A stretch of DNA of 6,316 nucleotides from assembly GCA_964470055.1 (NCBI GenBank), contig CAYXZZ010000067.1, forward strand, positions 1 to 6,316, read 5' to 3'. This DNA is from JAEDES01 sp964470055. Its GTDB lineage: Bacteria > Bacillota_I > Bacilli_A > RF39 > UBA660. The position numbers were made by a program, and so were the translations under genes. Below, piece by piece: positions 1 through 5,985 of the stretch. The notes below the pieces were generated by a model. The model was not told the DNA's origin, ran no database searches, and saw nothing but the letters and a program-made list of their open reading frames with translations. The number at the start of each line of letters is the position of its first letter. The stretch's first letter is position 1.

Positions 1-1
1 A

Positions 2-100
2 ACATTTGGAGATGTAGAATTAGAATATAGTTCAGCAGACTCTGATGGTTTAATAGCATTTACAATTGATGGTGCACAATATAAACAGAAGGGGGAATGA
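2..100 (+). CDS. C-terminal end of an unrecognised protein (5' partial)
   Basis: An open frame enters from the left edge and ends at TGA 98-100, giving a 32-residue tail beginning TFGDVELEYSS and ending DGAQYKQKGE. No motif is recognisable and no function can be assigned. The mix of acidic and polar residues with alternating hydrophobic ones would suit a beta-rich domain, but that is only an impression. A purine-rich AGGGGG stretch (about 90-95) lies just before the stop, and an ATG follows one base after it at 102. This is the usual arrangement of two tightly coupled genes in an operon. Coding status rests only on the open frame and this junction, so confidence is modest. Confidence 0.4.
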   Translation, partial: TFGDVELEYSSADSDGLIAFTIDGAQYKQKGE

Positions 101-101
101 C

Positions 102-286
102 ATGAGTAGAAGATTGATAGCGATTATAATACGGCAAGAATTTATTACAGTATATCGGACACACGAGCATTAAGATATTCCAATTCTGGTAGTGAAGACA
201 GTGAATACGTTAATGTTAAAATATCAGAAATAATTATTTCAAATACAGCCCATTACGCCGAGAGTGGTTCTAATGAGCATGTATAA
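102..286 (+). pseudogene. Small unrecognised gene with an apparent frameshift near its start
   Basis: ATG 102 has a good ribosome-binding site (AGGGGG, about six bases upstream), yet its own frame stops after 23 codons at 171-173 and reads as low-complexity MSRRLIAIIIRQ. A different frame is open from codon AAG at 110 to TAA 284-286 and has a much more protein-like composition, with stretches such as DYNTARIYYSISDTRALRYS and EYVNVKISEIIIS. That frame has no usable start of its own: it is preceded by TAG at 107-109 and contains no early ATG, GTG or TTG. One missing base within roughly 105-113 would join the ATG to this frame and give a product of about 60 residues. It could be a decayed gene, a sequencing or assembly error, or chance. 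Function is unknown. Confidence 0.35.
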
Positions 287-293
287 TACAAAC

Positions 294-320
294 AAAAGGT
301 TCAACTTCTGAATCTTTTTT
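294..320 (+). terminator. Rho-independent terminator closing the left-edge genes
   Basis: The ten-base arm AAAAGGTTCA (294-303) pairs with TGAATCTTTT (309-318) with one G-U pair and a five-base loop. A run of six T follows at 315-320. It sits eight bases after the stop of the small broken gene and 25 bases before the next start, so it separates the left-edge unit from the deacetylase-like gene. Confidence 0.75.
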
Positions 321-333
321 CATATACTTTTCT

Positions 334-339
334 AGGTGA
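334..339 (+). promoter_or_regulatory. Ribosome-binding site fixing the start at 345
   Basis: AGGTGA matches the anti-Shine-Dalgarno core and lies five bases before ATG 345. The in-frame GTG at 336 is part of this site and so cannot be the start. The same GGTGA-plus-five-bases spacing recurs before smc, and a very similar one before def. Confidence 0.75.
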
Positions 340-344
340 ATATA

Positions 345-1196
345 ATGATAAAGAAAAGTATCCACGTAATTTTAATTCTTCTCCTTGCAGCATTTAGTTT
401 TTACTACACAAATAAATCAATAGAATTAGTTCGAGATCAAGACCCAATTATGAAGCAAATAAAAACTACTGATGAAAAATATACCGTTGAGGCTGTTAAT
501 GCTGTAATTGAAGATAATACAATCATACCGGGACTAGTAGGAAAAACAATTGATTATGAAGAGTCTTACAATAAGATGAAACAATATGGCGTTTACAATG
601 AAGTCCTCACCACACTAAAAGAAGTAAAACCAGAAGTTTCCATAGAGGACTATTATGACAAATTTATTGTTAGTGGCAATCCAGAAAAGAAAAGCGTCGC
701 CCTAATATTTAAAGTTGAAAAAACATCTCCTTCAGAAATTGTTAAAATCCTAAACAATAAAGGAGTCGAAGCAACTTTCTTTATAGATGGCTATTATCTC
801 GAAAATAACTACGAAGAAATCTCTACCATGACTAATCATGAACTAGAATTATTAAGTTACAACTCAGATTACGATGAATTATATTTTTCAAGTAGTAAAG
901 ATTATCTAGAAACTATGACCAAACAAAAATTAAAATACTGTTATAGTGACTATGATAAGGAAGAGGTAATTAATCTCTGTCAGAAACTAAATATGCATAC
1001 CGTTCTACCAACAATAAAGATTAATTCCAATACTTTTCAAGAAGTAAAAGACAAATTGACTAACTCCGCAATTATCTCAATTCCGCTCTCATCTCAAACA
1101 ACCAAAGAACTTTCAACCACTATCGATTACATTAAAAGTCGTGGTTATCGCCTTACTACATTAGAAGACCTAATCAGCGAAAGTGTTGACAAATAA
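345..1196 (+). CDS. Membrane-anchored NodB/polysaccharide-deacetylase-like protein, probably catalytically inactive
   Basis: The 283-residue product starts with two lysines and one hydrophobic helix (about residues 6-21), so it is probably held in the membrane with the rest outside. Residues ~116-280 follow the order of a NodB deacetylase domain: a strand VALIF (118-122), then ATFFIDG (143-149), HELELLSY (165-172), IISIP and a closing stretch RGYRLTTLEDL. The family motifs are nevertheless lost. The Asp-Asp of TFDDGP is Lys123-Val124; the two His of the HxxxH metal site are Leu170 and Ser174; the RPPYG stretch reads like YCYSDYD; and the final Leu-His has Pro in place of His. Active members remove acetyl groups from peptidoglycan or other polysaccharides; this one more likely binds a glycan or has a structural role (inference). 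Residues ~30-115 form an extra N-terminal region of unknown role. No promoter is evident in the 25 bases after the preceding terminator, so how it is transcribed is unclear. Confidence 0.75.
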   Translation: MIKKSIHVILILLLAAFSFYYTNKSIELVRDQDPIMKQIKTTDEKYTVEAVNAVIEDNTIIPGLVGKTIDYEESYNKMKQYGVYNEVLTTLKEVKPEVSIEDYYDKFIVSGNPEKKSVALIFKVEKTSPSEIVKILNNKGVEATFFIDGYYLENNYEEISTMTNHELELLSYNSDYDELYFSSSKDYLETMTKQKLKYCYSDYDKEEVINLCQKLNMHTVLPTIKINSNTFQEVKDKLTNSAIISIPLSSQTTKELSTTIDYIKSRGYRLTTLEDLISESVDK

Positions 1197-1214
1197 AGCA
1201 AAAAGTGGTATAAT
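1186..1214 (+). promoter_or_regulatory. Consensus vegetative promoter for the lipoprotein gene
   Basis: TTGACA (1186-1191) and TATAAT (1209-1214) are exact consensus hexamers 17 bases apart, with an extended -10 TG at 1206-1207. Transcription should start near 1221, leaving a leader of about 23 bases. The -35 box lies inside the last codons of the upstream gene, whose stop is at 1194-1196. So good a match suggests strong constitutive expression. Confidence 0.9.
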
Positions 1215-1243
1215 CTAAGCACTATTGAGAGGGGATAGGAATT

Positions 1244-2137
1244 ATGAAAAATACAGGAAAAAAATTTTTTGCATTAACATTAGCACTAGCAATGACAATT
1301 GGTTTAGCCGGTTGTAGTAAAGATGAAGAAATACCATATACATTAGAAGAAATCTTAACGACATTATCTGACGATACAAATGTAGACGAATTAATGGCAA
1401 TCGGAGACGATATTCAAATTATAATGCCAGAAGAAACACAAGAAATAGACTTTATGGAAAGTGTCTCAAAACTAGAAGCATACATTGAATTATCAAATGA
1501 TTTAGCAGCCTTAGGAATTAGACCAGCCGAAACATCTACAGATGCAATTGCTGAAAAATATTCAAACATTTCCATTGAAGATGCTAGGTTACTACTTGAA
1601 ACTTTATCATCAGATGAAATAACTGACGTAGAAAAAGCCAGAGTTAAAGCCGGATTATCATACGTATTAAGTCAAAACAAAGACTGGATTACTAATAACG
1701 GCTTAAACATTTCTGAAGAATTATTAAAAAGAGTAATTAAAGCCGCAGGCTGTGAAGCAAGTGGTCTAGAAGTAGAATATTATAATTCATGTAAGATTAG
1801 TGCTAGAAACTATAGCGTTGAATCAAGTTATATAGGTGAAATGGAAATAACAGATCCAATCAGTAATACAACATTAACTTATCAAATTGCCAATAACAAA
1901 GGCGCTCTAACAGACGCTACAACAGTTTTATACAATATTCAAGCCTTAGAAGATGATGAAACTTACGAAACGGTTGTTGACTATTGTAATCAAGCCTTAA
2001 CTGCTTCTAAAATAGCCATTGCTGCTGGAGTAGACTTAGACGATAATACAATTAAATCAGAAAGTAAAACTAGTGATGCAAAAAAATTAATCCTAGAAAT
2101 GTATACACCAGAAGCAACAGAATCACAAGAAGGGTAA
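1244..2137 (+). CDS. Secreted lipoprotein of unknown function
   Basis: The 297-residue product has a clear lipoprotein signal peptide: positively charged MKNTGKK, a hydrophobic stretch rich in Leu and Ala, and the lipobox Leu-Ala-Gly-Cys with the lipid-modified cysteine at residue 24. After cleavage it should be anchored to the outer face of the cytoplasmic membrane. The mature part starts with acidic SKDEE and is acidic and mostly helical in appearance, with few aromatic residues. It contains three further cysteines at about 170, 183 and 248. No solute-binding, protease or glycan-binding motif is recognisable, so no function is assigned. ATG 1244 is preceded by GAGAGGGG about nine bases upstream. 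The gene is a single-gene unit with its own consensus promoter and terminator, so it is probably abundant and independent of the neighbouring genes. Confidence 0.8.
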   Translation: MKNTGKKFFALTLALAMTIGLAGCSKDEEIPYTLEEILTTLSDDTNVDELMAIGDDIQIIMPEETQEIDFMESVSKLEAYIELSNDLAALGIRPAETSTDAIAEKYSNISIEDARLLLETLSSDEITDVEKARVKAGLSYVLSQNKDWITNNGLNISEELLKRVIKAAGCEASGLEVEYYNSCKISARNYSVESSYIGEMEITDPISNTTLTYQIANNKGALTDATTVLYNIQALEDDETYETVVDYCNQALTASKIAIAAGVDLDDNTIKSESKTSDAKKLILEMYTPEATESQEG

Positions 2138-2148
2138 CCTTCTTTTTT
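2127..2148 (+). terminator. Terminator overlapping the stop codon of the lipoprotein gene
   Basis: AAGAAGG (2127-2133) pairs perfectly with CCTTCTT (2138-2144). The four-base loop GTAA is a GNRA-type tetraloop in RNA and contains the TAA stop at 2135-2137. Six T at 2143-2148 follow. It isolates the lipoprotein unit from smc. Confidence 0.85.
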
Positions 2149-2170
2149 CTTTGGAAAATAAAGAAATCGT

Positions 2171-2199
2171 TTGTCTTAATCGCTAATTTATTGTATACT
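2171..2199 (+). promoter_or_regulatory. Vegetative promoter for smc
   Basis: TTGTCT (2171-2176) and TATACT (2194-2199) are separated by 17 bases, with four and five matches to consensus. The start of transcription should fall near 2206, giving a leader of only about 13 bases that is nearly all ribosome-binding site. It is weaker by sequence than the promoter of the preceding lipoprotein gene. Confidence 0.75.
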
Positions 2200-2206
2200 A
2201 ATAAAT

Positions 2207-2214
2207 AGGGTGAG
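2207..2214 (+). promoter_or_regulatory. Ribosome-binding site fixing the smc start at 2219
   Basis: AGGGTGAG contains GGTGA (2209-2213), five bases before ATG 2219. The upstream in-frame GTG at 2210 lies inside this site. SMC proteins normally begin with a sequence like MYLK or MFLK, which agrees with ATG 2219. Confidence 0.8.
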
Positions 2215-2218
2215 TAGT

Positions 2219-5173
2219 ATGTACTTAAAAGAAATTGTAACAAGTGGATTTAAATCATTTGCCGACAAATTAGATATTAAATTAGACGGAAAAATTACTT
2301 GTATTGTTGGGCCAAACGGTTCCGGAAAAAGTAATGTTGTCGATGCCGTACGTTGGGTTTTAGGAGAACAATCAGTAAAATCTCTTCGCGGAGAAGGTTC
2401 AATGTCAGATGTTATCTTCTCTGGAAGTAAAAGCCGTAACCCTTTAAATGTCGCAAGTGTTGAATTAATATTTGATAACTCAGATCATTATCTTAATGTC
2501 CCATATACAGAAATTTCAATTAAAAGAAGAGTTTATCGTAGCGGTGAAAATGAGTATTATTTAAATAATGAAAAATGTCGTTTAAAAGATATTAATAACT
2601 TACTTATGGATTCCGGTATGGGGAAAGAATCATTCAATATTATCTCTCAAGGAGAAGTTGAGCGTATTCTCAGTAATTCTCCAGCCGATCGAAGAGTAAT
2701 TTTTGAAGAAGCAGCCGGTATTTTAAAATACAAAAAGAGAAAAGAAGAAGCACTTCGTAAACTAGATAGAACTCATAACAATGTCGATCGTGTCAATGAT
2801 ATTATTGGAGAACTTGAAACGCAAGTTGGCCCATTAAAAGAACAATCTGAAAAAGCAACCGAATATTTAGAAAACAAAAAAGGCCTAGACCAATACGAAG
2901 TAGCCTTACTTGCTTATGATATTGAAAACTTCAATCAAAAGTTAGAACAAGAAAAACTTCGTAAAGAAAAAATCGATAAAGAAATTCTAACTATTTCTAC
3001 AGAGACTAGTAAAAGTGATGCCTCATACATAGAAGTATCTAATAAACTAGAAAAATTAGAACAAGAAAAATCATCTCTAAATAGAGAATTACTCCAAATA
3101 ACAGGAGAAGTAGAACGTATTAATGGTGAGAAGAATCTTCTTAAAGAACGGAGTAAAACTACAAAAGAAGAAAATGAACTAAAAGAAGAGATACGTACTA
3201 CTTTAGAAAAAAAGTCTAAATTAGAAGCCTTAATTAATACAACTAAAGAAGACCTACGTGTAATTATTTTAGACTCTAATAAAAAAGAAGAAGAACAAAA
3301 AGAACTAGACAAAAAAATCCAAACTGCTAAAGCCAAAAAGAACATGTTGACGAATGACTATTCTAAACATGACCAAGATATTATTTCAATAAAACATAAA
3401 ATAGATAACTTAAAAAATGAAATAGAGCAGGGCGGAGATATGCCGAATAGTGTTAGAAGTATCTTAAAATCAACTACTTTAACAGGTATTCATAATACTA
3501 TTGGCAATATTTTAACTATCGATGATAAATATACTAAAGCCTTAAGTGTTGCGATATCAGCCAACAAAAACTTTATCATTGTCTCAGATGAAGACTCAGC
3601 CAAAAAGGCCATTAGTTATCTAAAAGATAGTCACCTAGGTAGAGCAACATTCTTCCCTCTAACAGTAATTAAAGAACGTTATGTTGATTATGAAAGTCTA
3701 AATATTCTAAAATCAAGTAATGACTTTATTGGTGTTTTAAGTGACTTAGTAACCTACAATAAAAAATATAAAAATATTATTGAGAATCAATTAGGACAAA
3801 CAATTCTTGCTACTGATATTGATGCTGCAACACGACTTTCACATTTAATTAAAAATAAGTATCGTATCGTTACTCTTGATGGCGATATTGTCAACGTTGG
3901 TGGTTCTATGACTGGAGGTTCTGTTTACCAAGCCAAAAGTATCATCACGACAAAACAAGAACTTCGTCACACAGAAGAAAAAGAAAACCTTCTAAAACAA
4001 GAATTAACTGAAATCCAAACAGAATTAACTGAACTAAATAAAGAAATATCAGAACTTGAAGAACTTACTTTTAATATTTCTAAAGATAAAGTTACTCTAA
4101 AAGAAAAATATGATACAAAAAATTTAGAATTACGTTCAATTGAACAAGACTTAGATTCTATCACCAAAGAATGGGAGTCTCTAGAGTCAATTAGTAATAA
4201 TTCTCTTGACCAAAAAGAACAAGAATTAATTAAACTATTCCATGAAAAAACAGGAGAAAAAGAACAACTTCAAATAAGACTTTCATCGCTTTCTAAAGAA
4301 ATCGATGAGTTAAAACAACACTTAGAAGAAGAACAAGCCAAAGATAAGTTGAAAAATGCTAATCTAAGAAACCTAGAAAAAGAGTCTCGAGATTTAGAAA
4401 TAAGTATGAATCGAATTGATGTAAAATTAGATAACATGCTTAATACGCTTAGTGAAGAATATGAACTTACCTTTGAAAAGGCCAAATCTGATTATAAACT
4501 AGATGTTGAACCAGAAGAAGCAAGAGTAAAAGTAAACAATTATCGTGCTAATATTAAACGAATAGGTATGGTAAATCTTGCGGCTATTGAAGAATATGAA
4601 CGAGTAAACACTAGATACGTCTTCTTAACTAATCAAAGAGAAGACTTACTAAAAGCAGAAGATACCTTACTTGAGATTATGAATGAAATGGATGAAGTGA
4701 TGAAAGAAGAGTTTGCCAAAACATTTGAACTTATTCGTAAAGAATTTACATCTGTTTTCAAAGAATTATTCTCTGGAGGAAATGCCGATTTAAAACTAAC
4801 TGATCCAGATAATTTATTAACAACCGGTATTGAGATTGTTGCTTCACCACCAGGAAAAAAATTAACAACAATTTCCCTTCTATCAGGAGGAGAAAAAACT
4901 CTAACGGCAATCTCCCTTTTATTCGCAATTTTAAATGTTAGAACAGTCCCATTCTGTTTATTCGATGAGGTGGAAGCAGCTCTAGATGAAGCAAACGTTG
5001 CTCAATTCGGCAAGTATTTAGATCATTACAAAGATAAAACTCAATTCCTAATCATCACACACAAGAAAAAGACTATGGAATATGCTAATACATTATACGG
5101 AATCACAATGCAAGAGTCCGGAGTATCAAAACTAGTAAGTGTTAAACTAACAGACCACGAAGAAGTATTATAA
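2219..5173 (+). CDS. smc: Chromosome condensation/segregation protein SMC (short-armed)
   Basis: SMC is the ATPase of bacterial condensin; with ScpA and ScpB it extrudes DNA loops and helps separate sister chromosomes. The 984-residue product shows the full layout. The N-terminal head has Walker A GPNGSGKS at 31-38, SLRG at 55-58 and a Q-loop at Gln144, followed by EEAAGILKYKKRK near 163-175. A first coiled coil spans ~175-400, the hinge ~410-570 ends in GGSMTGGS (561-568), and a second coiled coil spans ~575-800. The C-terminal head has the signature LSGGE at 888-892, Walker B ending Asp916-Glu917, and the switch His948. All ATPase residues are present. Each arm is roughly 100 residues shorter than in Bacillus, and total length matches mycoplasma P115 proteins. 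It is a single-gene unit; the rnc and ftsY neighbours common in Firmicutes are absent here. Its transcript probably ends in the hairpin of the adjoining IS relic. Confidence 0.97.
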   Translation: MYLKEIVTSGFKSFADKLDIKLDGKITCIVGPNGSGKSNVVDAVRWVLGEQSVKSLRGEGSMSDVIFSGSKSRNPLNVASVELIFDNSDHYLNVPYTEISIKRRVYRSGENEYYLNNEKCRLKDINNLLMDSGMGKESFNIISQGEVERILSNSPADRRVIFEEAAGILKYKKRKEEALRKLDRTHNNVDRVNDIIGELETQVGPLKEQSEKATEYLENKKGLDQYEVALLAYDIENFNQKLEQEKLRKEKIDKEILTISTETSKSDASYIEVSNKLEKLEQEKSSLNRELLQITGEVERINGEKNLLKERSKTTKEENELKEEIRTTLEKKSKLEALINTTKEDLRVIILDSNKKEEEQKELDKKIQTAKAKKNMLTNDYSKHDQDIISIKHKIDNLKNEIEQGGDMPNSVRSILKSTTLTGIHNTIGNILTIDDKYTKALSVAISANKNFIIVSDEDSAKKAISYLKDSHLGRATFFPLTVIKERYVDYESLNILKSSNDFIGVLSDLVTYNKKYKNIIENQLGQTILATDIDAATRLSHLIKNKYRIVTLDGDIVNVGGSMTGGSVYQAKSIITTKQELRHTEEKENLLKQELTEIQTELTELNKEISELEELTFNISKDKVTLKEKYDTKNLELRSIEQDLDSITKEWESLESISNNSLDQKEQELIKLFHEKTGEKEQLQIRLSSLSKEIDELKQHLEEEQAKDKLKNANLRNLEKESRDLEISMNRIDVKLDNMLNTLSEEYELTFEKAKSDYKLDVEPEEARVKVNNYRANIKRIGMVNLAAIEEYERVNTRYVFLTNQREDLLKAEDTLLEIMNEMDEVMKEEFAKTFELIRKEFTSVFKELFSGGNADLKLTDPDNLLTTGIEIVASPPGKKLTTISLLSGGEKTLTAISLLFAILNVRTVPFCLFDEVEAALDEANVAQFGKYLDHYKDKTQFLIITHKKKTMEYANTLYGITMQESGVSKLVSVKLTDHEEVL

Positions 5174-5184
5174 AATGATTCTTC

Positions 5185-5205
5185 TTTGAGTCTGTAAATA
5201 AATCT
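5185..5205 (+). repeat. Left terminal inverted repeat of the IS256-like relic
   Basis: This 21-base sequence begins TTTGAGTCTG and ends TAAATAAATCT. It matches the reverse complement of 5347-5367 at 20 of 21 positions; the single difference is at base 5194. The following TGTGTAAA resembles the ends of IS256-family elements as I recall them. Confidence 0.75.
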
Positions 5206-5216
5206 GTGTAAATAGG

Positions 5217-5255
5217 AAATCTTTCCATGATCAAATAGAGATGGAAGGATTTTTT
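5217..5255 (+). terminator. Strong hairpin terminator within the IS relic, probably serving smc
   Basis: AAATCTTTCCAT (5217-5228) pairs with ATGGAAGGATTT (5241-5252): 12 base pairs including one G-U, with a 12-base loop and six T at 5250-5255. It is the only convincing terminator between smc and the convergent def gene. The right arm includes GGAAGGA, the ribosome-binding site of the transposase relic, so transcripts entering from smc would both stop here and hide that site. Confidence 0.8.
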
Positions 5256-5257
5256 AT

Positions 5258-5374
5258 ATGAAAGAAAGTAAAGGAAAAGAATTATTAAAAATATTACAAG
5301 AAAATTATGAAATAGAAACAGCACAGGATTTAAGCAGTGCTATAAAAGATTTATTTAAAGACTCAAACACCTAG
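5258..5374 (+). pseudogene. N-terminal fragment of an IS256-family (mutator) transposase
   Basis: ATG 5258 follows AAGGA (5245-5249) by eight bases and opens a 38-residue frame ending TAG 5372-5374. The residues LLKILQENYEIETAQDL (9-25) and SAIKDLFKD (27-35) fit the start of IS256-type transposases, which commonly read like a leucine/lysine-rich stretch followed by DIQDALKDLFKD and then EMLEAELD. Here the frame leaves that pattern right after KDLFKD and stops with SNT. The DDE catalytic domain is absent, so there is no transposase activity. The last recognisable codons coincide with the right terminal repeat, which points to loss of the middle of the element by recombination between the two similar sequences. 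Confidence 0.65.
5347..5367 (-). repeat. Right terminal inverted repeat of the IS256-like relic
   Basis: Read on the minus strand it begins TTTGAGTCTT and ends TAAATAAATCT, matching the left repeat at 20 of 21 bases. On the plus strand the same bases encode the KDLFKDS end of the transposase fragment. Similarity to the left repeat stops abruptly inward of 5347, so only the outer part of a normal right end is present. Confidence 0.7.
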
Positions 5375-5384
5375 CTTTTTTCTT

Positions 5385-5412
5385 AAAAAAAGAACTATTA
5401 AATTAAATAGCT
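5385..5412 (-). terminator. Terminator of def
   Basis: On the minus strand AGCTATT (5412-5406) pairs with AATAGTT (5399-5393), including one G-U, across a six-base loop. A C and seven T (5391-5385) follow. The def stop codon (5405-5403) lies in the loop, as with the lipoprotein terminator in this window. The stem is AT-rich and therefore weaker than the one after smc. Confidence 0.55.
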
Positions 5413-5951
5413 CTCATATTATCTTTATTCTTAAATGGATTTTTTGGATCGATATGATCAGTAAAAATCATTCCATTCAAATGATCTAATTCATGTTGGA
5501 AAGCAATTGCTAATTCCTCGCGAGCCCTAACATGGATTTTTCTTCCTTCTACATCATAAGCCTCAAATGTAACTCTTGCATATCTCGGAACAATACCATC
5601 AACGGCACGATTAACACTTAAACATCCTTCACCTTGATCAACATAAATCTTTTCTACTGAATTACTAATCATCTTAGGATTAATCATAACGTACGTTTCA
5701 AATTCACCCTCATCGTATTCATAAACTACTACAAAATATCTTTTCGCAATACCAAGTTGAATAGCAGCAAGTCCCATACCAGGTCTTAAATTATACTTCT
5801 CAGCCATTTCATCAATTTGACTATTTCTAAGATATTCAATCATTTCTTCGATAGTATCTTTATCTTTTTTAGATAAAGGAAATTCAACGTCCTTACTAAC
5901 TTGTCTTAAACGTTTATCCTTCTCATCTAAAATATCCTTCATTTTAATCAC
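5403..5951 (-). CDS. def: Peptide deformylase, type 2
   Basis: This cytoplasmic metalloenzyme removes the formyl group from the N-terminal methionine of new proteins. All three family motifs are present: GMGLAAIQ at 58-65 (catalytic Gln65), EGCLS at 108-112 with metal ligand Cys110, and HELDH at 153-157 with ligands His153 and His157 and catalytic Glu154. The insertions around residues 26-55 and the 182-residue length fit the Gram-positive type 2 class. GTG 5951 is chosen as start because GAGGTG (5963-5958) lies six bases upstream and the resulting MIKMKDI matches the MITMKDI start of Bacillus deformylases. GTG 5960 overlaps that binding site and ATG 5942 is too far from it. The position before the catalytic Gln is Ile where Pro is usual. 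def converges on smc and has no fmt neighbour in the window. It is read from a weak promoter close by, from the stronger one near 6216-6244, or both. Confidence 0.95.
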   Translation of the reverse strand: MIKMKDILDEKDKRLRQVSKDVEFPLSKKDKDTIEEMIEYLRNSQIDEMAEKYNLRPGMGLAAIQLGIAKRYFVVVYEYDEGEFETYVMINPKMISNSVEKIYVDQGEGCLSVNRAVDGIVPRYARVTFEAYDVEGRKIHVRAREELAIAFQHELDHLNGMIFTDHIDPKNPFKNKDNMRAI

Positions 5952-5956
5952 TATAA

Positions 5957-5963
5957 CCACCTC
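5957..5963 (-). promoter_or_regulatory. Ribosome-binding site fixing the def start at 5951
   Basis: On the minus strand GAGGTGG precedes the GTG at 5951 by five to six bases, the same geometry as the sites before the genes starting at 345 and 2219. It overlaps the alternative in-frame GTG at 5960, which is therefore not the start. Confidence 0.7.
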
Positions 5964-5976
5964 ATTACTGCATATA

Positions 5977-5985
5977 ATTTTATCA
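5977..5985 (-). promoter_or_regulatory. Possible extended -10 promoter directly upstream of def
   Basis: Minus-strand TGATAAAAT is an extended -10 element (TGN plus TAAAAT) about 26 bases before the def start. No good -35 box lies 16-18 bases further upstream; the best hexamers there match at only two or three positions. It would give a leader of roughly 20 bases. Weak support. Confidence 0.3.

Larger units (their letters stand above)
5185..5367 (+). mobile_element. Internally deleted IS256/mutator-family element (MITE-like relic)
   Basis: A 183-bp unit starts 11 bases after the smc stop and is bounded by 21-bp terminal inverted repeats with one mismatch. Inside are a strong hairpin (5217-5255) and the first codons of a transposase whose wording resembles the N terminus of IS256-family (mutator-type) enzymes. 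The catalytic core, normally several hundred residues, is missing, so the unit cannot move by itself but could be moved in trans by a full-length relative. No 8-9 bp target duplication is visible at either edge (left flank TGATTCTTC, right flank CACCTAGCT). That suggests an old insertion or decay of one border. The family call rests on the transposase fragment and the repeat, read by eye. Confidence 0.65.

Noticed and set aside
227..240. Perfect palindrome GAAATAATTATTTC as an operator
   Set aside because: It lies inside the protein-like frame, is pure AT apart from its ends, and has no promoter next to it.
282..287. TATAAT as a promoter for the gene at 345
   Set aside because: No acceptable -35 box lies 16-18 bases upstream, and a strong terminator follows within ten bases.
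336..344. GTG 336 as an upstream in-frame start of the deacetylase-like gene
   Set aside because: It lies inside the AGGTGA ribosome-binding site that serves ATG 345.
2210..2218. GTG 2210 as the smc start
   Set aside because: It is part of the ribosome-binding site, and SMC proteins normally begin at the MYLK equivalent encoded from 2219.
2935..4485. Serine- and phenylalanine-rich open frames on the minus strand inside smc (2935-3345, 3967-4167, 4270-4485)
   Set aside because: They are antisense shadows of the glutamate/lysine-rich coiled coil and have no binding sites or family features.
5159..5187. GAAGAA/TTCTTC hairpin as the native smc terminator
   Set aside because: It has only about six AT-rich pairs, a loop of about 14 bases and just three T before the IS end. 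It may be a terminator cut by the insertion, but it is too weak to annotate.
5142..5324. Minus-strand open frame across the smc end and the IS relic
   Set aside because: It overlaps the end of smc and the terminal repeat, is low-complexity, and has no support as a gene.
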